From: Flaccisagitta enflata
Lineage: Eukaryota; Chaetognatha; Sagittoidea; Aphragmophora
Length of the DNA: 64,000 bases
Direction of reading: 5' to 3'
NCBI GenBank assembly: GCA_965153355.1
Contig: OZ231127.1
Coordinates: 17,670,001-17,734,000, forward strand
The notes under the pieces were generated by a model. That model ran no database searches. It was not told the DNA's origin and saw nothing but the letters and a program-made list of their open reading frames with translations. Position numbers and translations under genes: made by a program. Below, piece by piece: positions 42,961 to 54,155 of the stretch (position 1 is the stretch's first letter; the number at the start of each line of letters is the position of its first letter).

Positions 42961-43064
42961 ATTGTTATCATTGTCAAGTTTTGTCATCATTAAAACAATA
43001 TTTTTTTTCTCTTGAAATTGCTGTCTTGTAGTGTATCTTCTCAAGTTGCATTTACGCAACGAGA

Positions 43065-43115
43065 AAGCTTCAAATATTACAGTCCCCAGTCGGGGACTGT
43101 AATTTTGAAGCTTTT
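43065..43115. repeat. Long hairpin flanked by T/C tract
   Basis: GCTTCAAATATTACAGTCCC and its near-perfect complement (GGGGACTGTAATTTTGAAGC) are separated by about five bases and followed by TTTTTTCCCC. In the mirror arm (56,435-56,490) the same hairpin has several loop-side changes. Confidence 0.85.
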
Positions 43116-43319
43116 TTCCCCTTTAGATTTGCCGCTTTTTCATCGATCAGGTGTCATGGTAAATGTTTAATTACATTTCCACTTCACTTGCTTTAAAATT
43201 TACCAATTTTTGCATCTTTTCCCACCCGTTCTCTTCGGATATTTTGAATATGTTGCTTAGTCAGAAAGACTGATGATTGCTTGAACTTTTGTTACATTTT
43301 TCTGTGCTTTCTTTCTGGT

Positions 43320-46300
43320 TGTAATGAAATTTATAATGGTTGTAATGAAACCATTAAAACCATTACAAATTTCATTACAACCATTACAACTGTTACAAAT
43401 TTCATTACAACCATTACAACCATTACAACTGTTACAAATTTCATTACAATCCATTACAACTGTTACAAATTTCATTACAATCCATTACAAGTCATCAAAA
43501 TTGGTTCTAAATCCCCCATTAAACCCCTACCTTTTAGCCCCTCCCAATCTAGAAACTCTCCTTTAGAGAACAAATATGACTTCATATAGATAATATCATT
43601 ACGATCCATTAAAGTTTTCATTACAGCTCTACCCCTATAGGTAGAGCCGTAATGAAATTTGTAATGAAATTCATTGAAAGGACCTTTATAGTTCAGTTTC
43701 TAGAATGGGAGGGGCTAAAAGGTAGGGGTTAAACGGGGGATTTAGGACCATTTTTGATGACTTGTAATGGATTGTAATGAAATTTGTAACAGTTGTAATG
43801 GTTGTAATGGTTGTAATGAAATTTGTAACAGTTGTAATGGTTGTAATGAAACTTGTAATGGTTGTAATGGTTTATGATGCTGATTTTTCATTACAACCAT
43901 TACAAATTTCATTACAACCATTACAAATTTCATTACAACCATTACAAATTTCATTACAACCATTACAAATTTCATTACAACCGTTACAAATTTCATTACA
44001 ACCATTACAACCATTACAATCCATTACAAGTCATCAAAAATGGTCCTAAATCCCCCATTAAACCCCTACCTATTAGCCCCTCCCATTCTAGAAACTGAAC
44101 TATAAAGGTCCTTTCAATGAATTTCATTACAAATTTCATTACGGCTCTACCTATAGGGGTAGAGCCGTAATGAAAACTTTAATGGACCGTAATGATATTA
44201 TCTATATGAAATCATATTTGTTCTCTAAAGGAAAGTTTCTAGATTGGGAGGGGCTAAAAGGTAGGGGTTTAATGGGGGATTTAGAACCAATTTTGATGAC
44301 TTGTAATGGATTGTAATGAAATTTGTAACAGTTGTAATGGTTGTAATGAAATTTGTAACAGTTGTAATGGTTGTAATGAAATTTGTAATGGTTGTAATGA
44401 AAAATCAGCATCACAAACCATTACAACCATTACAAGTTTCATTACAACCATTACAACTGTTACAAATTTCATTACAACCATTACAACTATTACAACTGTT
44501 ACAAATTTATTACAATCTGATATAAAGTCATTAAATTGTTCTAATTTTTCCACCTTTTAGCCCTCCCAATCTAGAAACTCTCCTTTAGAGAACAAATATG
44601 ACTTCATATAGATAATATCATTTGATCATTAAAGTTTTCATTACGGCTCTACCCCTATAGGTAGAGCGTAAACAAGCTATAATGAGAATTGTTGAAAGGA
44701 CTTTATAGTTCAGTTTCTAGAATGGGAGGGGCTAAAAGGTAGGGGTTTAACGGGGGATTTAGGACCATTTTTGATGACTTGTAATGGATTGTAATGGTTG
44801 TAATGAAATTTGTAATGGTTGTAATGAAATTTGTAATGGTTGTAATGAAAAATCAGCATCACAAACCATTACAACCATTACAAGTTTCATTACAACCATT
44901 ACAACCGTTACAACTGTTACAAATTTCATTACAACCATTACAACCATTACAACTGTTACAAATTTCATTACAACCATTACAACCATTACAACTGTTACAA
45001 ATTTCATTACAATCCATTACAAGTCATCAAAATTGGTTCTAAATCCCCCATTAAACCCCTACCTTTTAGCCCCTCCCAATCTAGAAACTCTCCTTTAGAG
45101 AACAAATATGACTTCATATAGATAATATCATTACGATCCATTAAAGTTTTCATTACGGCTCTACCCCTATAGGTAGAGCCGTAATGAAATTTGTAATGAA
45201 ATTTATTGAAAGGACCTTTATAGTTCAGTTTCTAGAATGGGAGGGGCTAAAATGTAGGGGTTTAACAGGGATTTAGGACCATTTTGATGACTTGTAATCA
45301 GTATAACAATTTATGTTGTAAATGTAATTGTAATGAAATTTGTAACAGTTGTAATAGTTGTAATGAAATTGTAACAAGTTGTAATGGTTGTAATGAAACT
45401 TGTAATGGTTGTAATGGTTTGTGATGCTGATTTTTCATTACAACCATTACAAATTTCATTACAACCATTACAAATTTCATTACAACCATTACAATCCATT
45501 ACAAGTCATCAAAAATGGTCCTAAATCCCCCGTTAAACCCCTACCTTTTAGCCCCTCCCATTCTAGAAACTGAACTATAAAGGTCCTTTCAATGAATTTC
45601 ATTACAAATTTCATTACGGCTCTACCTATAGGGGTAGAGCCGTAATGAAAACTTTAATGGATCGTAATGATATTATCTATATGAAGTCATATTTGTTCTC
45701 TAAAGGAGAGTTTCTAGATTGGGAGGGGCTAAAAGGTAGGGGTTTAATGGGGGATTTAGGACCATTTTTGATGACTTGTAATGGATTGTAATGAAATTTG
45801 TAACAGTTGTAATGGTTGTAATGAAATTTGTAATGGTTGTAATGAAATTTGTAATGGTTGTAATGAAAAATCAGCATCGAAAACCATTACAACCATTACA
45901 AGTTTCATTACAACCATTACAACTGTTACAAATTTCATTACAATCCATTACAAGTCATCAAAATTTGTCCTAAATCCCCAGTTAAACCCCTACCTTTTAG
46001 CCTCTCCCGATCTAGAAACTCTCCTTTAGAAAACAAATATGACTTCATATTGAAATGATATCATTTACGATCCATTAAAGTTTCTTGTGGCTCTGCCTAG
46101 GTAGAGCGTGAGCAAATTTGTAATGAATTCATTAAAAGGACCTTTATAGTTCAGTTTCTAGAATGGGAGGGGCTAAAATGTAGGGTTTAACGATTTAGAA
46201 CCATTTTTGATGACTTGTAATGAATTGTAATGAAATTTGTAACAGTTGTAATGGTTGTAATGGTTGTAATGAAATTTGGAAACAGATTTGATAGTTTGTA

Positions 46301-49300
46301 ATGAAGCTTGTAATAGTTGTAATGGTTTGTGATGCTGATTTTTCATTACAACCATTACAAATTTCATTACAACCATTACAAATTTCATTACAACCATTAC
46401 AATCCATTACAAGTCATCAAAAATGGTCCTAAATCCCCCGTTAAACCCCTACCTTTTAGCCCCTCCCATTCTAGAAACTGAACTATAAAGGTCCTTTCAA
46501 TGAATTTCATTACAAATTTCATTACGGCTCTACCTATAGGGGTAGAGCCGTAATGAAAACTTTAATGGATCGTAATGATATTATCTATATGAAGTCATAT
46601 TTGTTCTCTAAAGGAGAGTTTCTAGATTGGGAGGGGCTAAAAGGTAGGGGTTTAATGGGGGATTTAGAACCAATTTTGATGACTTGTAATGGATTGTAAT
46701 GAAATTTGTAACAGTTGTAATGGTTGTAATGAAATTTGTAACAGTTGTAATGGTTGTAATGAAATTTGTAATGGTTGTAATGAAAAATCAGCATCACAAA
46801 CCATTACAACCATTACAAGTTTCATTACAACCATTACAACTGTTACAAATTTCATTACAACCATTACAACTATTACAACTGTTACAAATTTCATTACAAT
46901 CCATTACAAGTCATCAAAATTGGTCCTAAATCCCCTGTTAAACCCCTACCTTTTAGCCTCTCCCAATCTAGAAACTCTCCTTTAGAGAACAAATATGACT
47001 TCATATAGATAATATCATTACGATCCATTAAAGTTTTCATTACGGCTCTACCCCTATAGGTAGAGCCGTAATGAAATTTGTAATGAAATTCATTGAAAGG
47101 ACCTTTATAGTTCAGTTTCTAGAATGGGAGAAGCTAGGCTAAGGGCTAACAGGATTTAGGAAATTGTAATGACTTGTAATGAATTGTAATGAAATTTGTA
47201 ATGGTTGTAATGAAATTTGTAATGGTTGTAATGAAATTTGTAATGGTTGTAATGAAATTTGTAATGGTTGTAATGAAATTTGTAATGGTTGTAATGAAAA
47301 ATCAGCATCACAAACCATTACAACCATTACAAGTTTCATTACAACCATTACAACCATTACAACTGTTACAAATTTCATTACAACCATTACAACTGTTACA
47401 AATTTCATTACAATCCATTACAAGTCATCAAAATTGGTTCTAAATCCCCCGTTAAACCCCTACCTTTTAGCCCCTCCCAATCTAGAAACTCTCCTTTAGA
47501 GAACAAATATGACTTCATATAGATAATATCATTACGATCCATTAAAGTTTTCATTACGGCTCTACCCCTATAGGTAGAGCCGTAATGAAATTTGTAATGA
47601 AATTCATTGAAAGGACTTTTATAGTTCAGTTTATAGAATGGGAGGGGCTAAAAGGTAGGGGTTTAACAGGGGATTTGTAATGGATTGTAATGAAATTTGT
47701 AATAGTTGTAATGGTTGTAATGGTTGTAATGAAATTTGTAACAGTTGTAATGGTTGTAATGAAATTTGTAACAGTTGTAATGGTTGTAATGAAACTTGTA
47801 ATGGTTGTAATGGTTTGTGATGCTGATTTTTCATTACAACCATTACAAATTTCATTACAACCATTACAAATTTCATTACAACCATTACAATCCATTACAA
47901 GTCATCAAAAATGGTCCTAAATCCCCCGTTAAACCCCTACCTTTTAGCCCCTCCCATTCTAGAAACTGAACTATAAAGGTCCTTTCAATGAATTTCATTA
48001 CAAATTTCATTACGGCTCTACCTATAGGGGTAGAGCCGTAATGAAAACTTTAATGGATCGTAATGATATTATCTATATGAAGTCATATTTGTTCTCTAAA
48101 GGAGAGTTTCTAGATTGGGAGGGGCTAAAAGGTAGGGGTTTAATGGGGGATTTAGAACCAATTTTGATGACTTGTAATGGATTGTAATGAAATTTGTAAC
48201 AGTTGTAATGGTTGTAATGAAATTTGTAACAGTTGTAATGGTTGTAATGAAATTTGTAATGGTTGTAATGAAAAATCAGCATCACAAACCATTACAACCA
48301 TTACAAGTTTCATTACAACCATTACAACTGTTACAAATTTCATTACAACCATTACAACTATTACAACTGTTACAAATTTCATTACAATCCATTACAAGTC
48401 ATCAAAATTGGTCCTAAATCCCCCGTTAAACCCCTACCTTTTAGCCCCTCCCAATCTAGAAACTCTCCTTTAGAGAACAAATATGACTTCATATAGATAA
48501 TATCATTACGATCCATTAAAGTTTTCATTACGGCTCTACCCCTATAGGTAGAGCCGTAATGAAATTTGTAATGAAATTCATTGAAAGGACCTTTATAGTT
48601 CAGTTTCTAGAATGGGAGGGGCTAAAAGGTAGGGGTTTAACGGGGGATTTAGGACCATTTTTAATGACTTGTAATGGATTGTAATGAAATTTGTAATGGT
48701 TGTAATGGTTGTAATGAAATTTGTAACAGTTGTAATGGTTGTAATGAAATTTGTAATGGTTGTAATGGTTTGTGATGCTGATTTTTCATTACAACCATTA
48801 CAAATTTCATTACAACCATTACAAATTTCATTACAACCATTACAACCATTACAATCCATTACAAGTCATCAAAAATGGTCCTAAATCCCCCGTTAAACCC
48901 CTACCTTTTAGCCCCTCCCATTCTAGAAACTGAACTATAAAGGTCCTTTCAATGAATTTCATTACAAATTTCATTACGGCTCTACCTATAGGGGTAGAGC
49001 CGTAATGAAAACTTTAATGGATCGTAATGATATTATCTATATGAAGTCATATTTGTTCTCTAAAGGAGAGTTTCTAGATTGGGAGGGGCTAAAAGGTAGG
49101 GGTTTAATGGGGGATTTAGAACCAATTTTGATGACTTGTAATGGATTGTAATGAAATTTGTAACAGTTGTAATGGTTGTAATGAAATTTGTAACAGTTGT
49201 AATGGTTGTAATGAAATTTGTAATGGTTGTAATGAAAAATCAGCATCACAAACCATTACAAGTTTCATTACAACCATTACAACTGTTACAAATTTCATTA

Positions 49301-51790
49301 CAACCATTACAACTATTACAACTGTTACAAATTTCATTACAATCCATTACAAGTCATCAAAATTGGTCCTAAATCCCCCGTTAAACCCCTACCTTTTAGC
49401 CCCTCCCAATCTAGAAACTCTCCTTTAGAGAACAAATATGACTTCATATAGATAATATCATTACGATCCATTAAAGTTTTCATTACGGCTCTACCCCTAT
49501 AGGTAGAGCCGTAATGAAATTTGTAATGAAATTCATTGAAAGGACCTTTATAGTTCAGTTTATAGAATGGGAGGGGCTAAAAGGTAGGGGTTTAACAGGG
49601 GATTTAGGACCATTTTTGATGACTTGTAATGGATTGTAATAAAATTTGTAATAGTTGTAATGGTTGTAATGGTTGTAATGAAATTTGTAACAGTTGTAAT
49701 GGTTGTAATGAAATTTGTAACAGTTGTAATGGTTGTAATGAAACTTGTAATGGTTGTAATGGTTTGTGATGCTGATTTTTCATTACAACCATTACAAATT
49801 TCATTACAACCATTACAAATTTCATTACAACCATTACAATCCATTACAAGTCATCAAAAATGGTCCTAAATCCCCCGTTAAACCCCTACCTTTTAGCCCC
49901 TCCCATTCTAGAAACTGAACTATAAAGGTCCTTTCAATGAATTTCATTACAAATTTCATTACGGCTCTACCTATAGGGGTAGAGCCGTAATGAAAACTTT
50001 AATGGATCGTAATGATATTATCTATATGAAGTCATATTTGTTCTCTAAAGGAGAGTTTCTAGATTGGGAGGGGCTAAAAGGTAGGGGTTTAATGGGGGAT
50101 TTAGAACCAATTTTGATGACTTGTAATGGATTGTAATGAAATTTGTAACAGTTGTAATGGTTGTAATGGTTGTAATGAAATTTGTAACAGTTGTAATGGT
50201 TGTAATGAAATTTGTAATGGTTGTAATGAAAAATCAGCATCACAAACCATTACAACCATTACAAGTTTCATTACAACCATTACAACTGTTACAAATTTCA
50301 TTACAACCATTACAACCATTACAACTGTTACAAATTTCATTACAATCCATTACAAGTCATCAAAATTGGTCCTAAATCCCCCGTTAAACCCCTACCTTTT
50401 AGCCCCTCCCAATCTAGAAACTCTCCTTTAGAGAACAAATATGACTTCATATAGATAATATCATTACGATCCATTAAAGTTTTCATTACGGCTCTACCCC
50501 TATAGGTAGAGCCGTAATGAAATTTGTAATGAAATTCATTGAAAGGACCTTTATAGTTCAGTTTCTAGAATGGGAGGGTTTAACGGGGGATTTAGAACCA
50601 ATTTTGATGACTTGTAATGGATTGTAATGAAATTTGTAACAGTTGTAATGGTTGTAATGAAATTTGTAACAGTTGTAATGGTTGTAATGAAACTTGTAAT
50701 GGTTGTAATGGTTTGTGATGCTGATTTTTCATTACAACCATTACAAATTTCATTACAACCATTACAAATTTCATTACAACCATTACAACCATTACAATCC
50801 ATTACAAGTCATCAAAAATGGTCCTAAATCCCCCGTTAAACCCCTACCTTTTAGCCCCTCCCATTCTAGAAACTGAACTATAAAGGTCCTTTCAATGAAT
50901 TTCATTACAAATTTCATTACGGCTCTACCTATAGGGTAGAAATAAACTTTAATGGATCGTAATGATATTTTCTATATGAAGTCATATTTGTTCTCTAAAG
51001 GAGAGTTTCTAGATTGGGAGGGGCTAAAAGGTAGGGGTTTAATGGGGGATTTAGAACCAATTTTGATGACTTGTAATGGATTGTAATGAAATTTGTAACA
51101 GTTGTAATGGTTGTAATGAAATTTGTAACAGTTGTAATGGTTGTAATGAAATTTGTAATGGTTGTAATGAAAAATCAGCATCACACAACCATTACAAGTT
51201 TCATTACAACCATTACAACTGTTACAAATTTCATTACAACCATTACAACTATTACAACTGTTACAAATTTCATTACAATCCATTACAAGTCATCAAAATT
51301 GGTCCTAAATCCCCCGTTAAACCCCTACCTTTTAGCCCCTCCCAATCTAGAAACTCTCCTTTAGAGAACAAATATGACTTCATATAGATAATATCATTAC
51401 GATCCATTAAAGTTTTCATTACGGCTCTACCCCTATAGGTAGAGCCGTAATGAAATTTGTAATGAAATTCATTGAAAGGACCTTTATAGTTCAGTTTCTA
51501 GAATGGGAGGGGCTAAAAGGTAGGGGTTTAACGGGGGATTTAGGACCATTTTTAATGACTTGTAATGGATTGTAATGAAATTTGTAACAGTTGTAATGGT
51601 TGTAATGGTTGTAATGAAGTTTGTAACAGTTGTAATGATTGTAATGAATTTGTAATGGTTTAAATGGTTTGTGATGCTGATTTTTCATTACAACCATTAC
51701 AAATTTCATTACAACCATTACAAATTTCATTACAACCATTACAAATTTCATTACAACCATTACAAATTTCATTACAACCATTACAAATTT
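43320..51790. repeat. Palindromic satellite B, main block
   Basis: Seventeen modules spaced about 445-530 bp. Each core is GGCTCTACC(CC)TATAGGTAGAGCC, alternating orientation from module to module (43,624; 44,144; 44,645; 45,156; 45,619 and so on to 51,422). On each side lies the conserved box (CCCCTACCTTTTAGCCCCTC then CCATTCTAGAAACT; clean copy 43,508-43,557), then filler of TTACAACCATTACAAATTTC type. A second symmetry centre, AATCAGCATCACAAACC, sits midway. The real period is therefore an inverted dimer of about 960 bp. Long frames (NHYKFHYNHYK; LQPLQISLQ; CNGCNEICNG) are filler translations. Modules near 44,520-44,700, 45,290-45,400, 46,050-46,330 and 50,930 are noisy. Confidence 0.95.
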
Positions 51791-51807
51791 CATTTCAACC
51801 ATCAAAA

Positions 51808-52035
51808 ACGATATGAGTGGTGATACTGAGTGGTGATACTGAGTGGTGATACTGAGTGGTGATACTGAGTGGTGATACTGAGTGGTGATACTGAGTGGTG
51901 ATACTGAGTGGTGATACTGAGTGGTGATACTGAGTGGCGACACCAAGTGGCGACACCGAGTGGCGATATCAAGTCGCGATACCGAGTGGCGATACCGAGT
52001 GGCGATACCAAGTGGCGATACCGAGTGGCGATAGC
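51808..52035. repeat. 13-bp array TGATACTGAGTGG passing to CGATACCGAGTGG
   Basis: About 17 units. The first ten are TGATACTGAGTGG, the rest CGATACCGAGTGG/CGACACCGAGTGG. It shares the GATAC(C/T)GA core with the arrays at 12.5 kb. Confidence 0.95.
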
Positions 52036-52155
52036 GTGACGGCCTGCTTAAATGCTGGTTCACGGCCTGCTTAAATGCTGGTTCACGGCCTGCTAAAATG
52101 CTGGTTCACGGCCTGCTTAAATGCTGCTTCACGGCTTGCTTAAATGCTGGCTCAA
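52035..52155. repeat. 24-bp tandem repeat
   Basis: Five copies of a unit with CACGGCCTGCTTAAATGCTG. The words GGCTTAAATGCTGG also follow the 13-bp arrays at 12,800 and 12,990, linking the two loci. Confidence 0.9.
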
Positions 52156-52527
52156 TGTCGTAGTGCTAAAGATGTTGTTCTAAACAAACATTTTACTCTT
52201 GATCTTCATTTGCTTTTTTTGCTTTTTTTTTTATCCGTGTTGTAGAAATAAGAACCTGAATGAAAACGAGTTGGAAGCGTAGAGACACTTAAGTTGGAGT
52301 GGGATGTGGAGCTTCGTTGGTGAAGTGGACGCTGAGATATCTGCAGATTCATTGTCGAAATGTTGCAGTAGTTTGTTTGCGGCGGCGGTTCGAGGACGCC
52401 GATTAGAATTGCTGTTGACGGCGTTGTAATGAATCAATTAGGATGAAATTCAAAAGGCGAGTAGTCAAGGACGTGGAGCAGTTGTATTTCAATTCTGATG
52501 ACGATCCAAGCAGCGGTTCGCTGGTAA

Positions 52528-53146
52528 TTTGGGTGCTTCACATAGCATAAGTTGGGAGTATTCTCTCATCCTACTGGGGGAATGTGGAGGAACAAAAATC
52601 ATGAAGATTTTTTTTTTCTTTTAGAATTCTTTAGTCGCGTGCTACGGTCCGTTGGTCCGTCAGTCCGTCCGTCCTTCCATCTATCGGTCTGTCACAATTA
52701 ACTTTTTTTAGGTTTTTGCGGTTTTTGGCCTTCTTGCCCAAATGATCTGGTGACCTCAATTATGGCCCCTGCCCACCCGCACGCAACTGGGATAGCTGTG
52801 TATCCGGCCTTGTTTATCTTCCATTTTTGTTTTGGCCTTAAAGTTTTCACAGATTTTCCAGAATTCAGCAAAATCCTGTGTGGTTTTGGTACTTAACGGG
52901 CAATAACTTATTTCAGAAAATCATATTTGTAAAAATGAATTGAAATATTAGATCATAAGCTATGAAAAAGCCTATGAAGAGGCAGATCAGTAATTTTTTG
53001 AAGAGTAGAAATTTGTAAAAGCTAATTCAAAGAATGTCAGCACATAGTTTTATCACAAAAATGATAGGGGTCTTAAAATTACCCACTCTACATTAGGTAA
53101 AGAGGGTAAAAAGAAATAACCAACTTTTGCTATGTGAAGCACCCAA
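52528..53146. mobile_element. 619-bp TIR element with near-perfect 8-bp duplication
   Basis: Ends TTTGGGTGCTTCACATAGCA and the complement of TTGGGTGCTTCACATAGCA. Flanking octamers GCTGGTAA (52,520-52,527) and GCCGGTAA (53,147-53,154) match at seven of eight. It is non-coding, so non-autonomous. Eight-base duplication fits hAT-like transposition. It contains a nested hairpin-ended repeat (52,632-52,815). Confidence 0.85.
52632..52815 (-). repeat. Hairpin-ended dispersed repeat nested in the TIR element
   Basis: Reversed full-length copy: AACAAGGCCGGATACACAGC start at 52,815, GTGGGCAGGGGCCATAATTG, GACCGATAGATGG and the GCACGCGACTAA end. Half of the terminal stem is lost. Confidence 0.88.
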
Positions 53147-53395
53147 GCCGGTAATTGACGTTCAAAGTTCGCGGTCCGGCGGCGGCGCGGGAACGTTTAC
53201 AAAAATAGCTTTTGATAAAGTTGCAATAAAAACCGCGAGTAGTCAAGGACGTGGAGCAGCTGTATTTTAATTCTGATGACAATCCGAGCAGCAGATTGTC
53301 GGTAGTTGATGTTCAAAGATTGCGGTACGGCGGCGGAACGAGAATGTTGACAAGAATCGTTGTTGACAGTTGTAATTAACAGATTATGATGAAAT

Positions 53396-53719
53396 TTGGG
53401 CTGGCATCATCTCGTGGAAAGCGCCGATTTGACCATTGCAAAATACATTGGTCATTGCGCCGTTGGGACCATGACCGACGACATCAAATCAACGTTGGAT
53501 TTCCACGGCGTCAAAAATGTTTCCTTAGAGGCTGTGCAAACTAAGCACAACCGATTCTCTCCTTTCAAACTGGTCGCCAAAAAAGCTCAAAAGGAAATAA
53601 TTGAAAATGGCGACATCTGGCCCGGTAGAGTCCGCGTGGGCCGCTGGTGGTGGCCAAAATCAGCAGTGCCTGACGCGGAACCGACGGCGGCGGGTTCGAA
53701 TCTCCCTCCAGCGAATTGA
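53396..53719 (+). pseudogene. Retroelement gag-like open frame, fragment
   Basis: The frame (no ATG at its first codon; an ATG occurs at the MTDDIK residues) contains DDIKSTLDFHGVKNVSLEAV, then FSPFKLVAKKAQKEII and WPGRVRVGRWW. The pattern of a small alpha-beta domain, an S-F-K-L strand and a closing W-P-x-x-V-x-V-x-x-W/F segment is typical of ORF1/gag-like proteins of invertebrate non-LTR retrotransposons. Frame ends at TGA 53,719. No reverse transcriptase follows within 400 bp, so it is a 5' fragment. Identification rests on motif pattern only. Confidence 0.5.
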
Positions 53720-54069
53720 TATGGATCATCAAAAAACAACACTTTGAATTCGGTCCCCTAACGTCAATGGGTTAGATTTTTCTTCTGAATTCATCCGTTG
53801 AGGATGCGACGACAATTCCTTCTCAATTTTGGCAATGCGGGAACATTGGCTACGCCCATCCTACCGTAAGGAGTTAACAAACTGCAAAGTAAAAGTCCTT
53901 CACCCCGATTATGAATTTATGATGCTTTTGGCACTTCCGGTATGACCGATCAAAACAATCAAAAGATTCTTAAAGGTAGGCCATATGGCTGGATATTTAT
54001 TTAGAAAAGATATTTCTAACTGTATTCGTGCTCGTGTTGATTTAAAGCATAATGGCGTGACAGTTTTAG

Positions 54070-54155
54070 AATTAACAAGGCCGGATACACGGCCAATACC
54101 AGTCGCGGACGGGTGGGCAGGGGCGGATATGCGCGTTTTCACACTTTCAAACTCG
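54070..54155 (+). repeat. Hairpin-ended dispersed repeat, 5' half
   Basis: AACAAGGCCGGATACACGGC, AGTCGCGGACGGGTGGGCAG and GCGCGTTTTCACACTTTCAA. The sequence then passes directly into satellite B, so the satellite junction truncated it. Confidence 0.88.

Larger units (their letters stand above)
35589..43400 (+). repeat. Giant inverted repeat, left arm
   Basis: Matched in reverse order by about 56,150-64,000. Paired positions sum to 99,550-99,628 throughout (for example 40,580-41,032 with 58,543-58,995, and 38,338-38,739 with 60,873-61,274), so only small indels separate the arms. In GC-rich parts the arms are almost identical: the 133-codon frame at 38,338-38,739 translates identically in both. 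The right arm stops at the window end, so the true length is unknown and may reach back toward NOSIP. Confidence 0.95.
52156..53395. other. Unique-looking segment with two related blocks and one insertion
   Basis: A block with GAGTAGTCAAGGACGTGGAG and AATTCTGATGAC occurs at 52,457-52,520 and again at 53,237-53,300 (direct copies). The 619-bp TIR element is inserted in the first. GCGGCGGCGG-rich words resemble the GC-rich blocks elsewhere. No gene named. Confidence 0.6.

Noticed and set aside
42064-42993. Long open frames (up to 195 codons) in all phases of the 19-bp array, and their mirrors at 56,558-57,501
   Set aside because: A stop-free 19-bp unit keeps every phase open. The peptides repeat with a 19-residue period and have no independent support.
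43065-43115. Intrinsic terminator (GC-rich stem followed by a T run)
   Set aside because: Shape fits a bacterial terminator, but the context is eukaryotic and no transcription unit ends there.
43281-51387. Dozens of 60-106 codon frames in satellite B (NHYKFHYNHYK, LQPLQISLQ, CNGCNEICNG types)
   Set aside because: They are translations of the TTACAACCATTACAAATTTC filler on both strands, ending at the conserved boxes.
53642-53714. tRNA-like segment: GGTTCGAATC box, 6 of 7 acceptor pairs (CGCTGG/CCAGCG) and exactly 73 bases
   Set aside because: The T-arm is imperfect, the anticodon stem does not form and the A box is poor. It also overlaps the gag-like frame. A covariance-model search would settle it.
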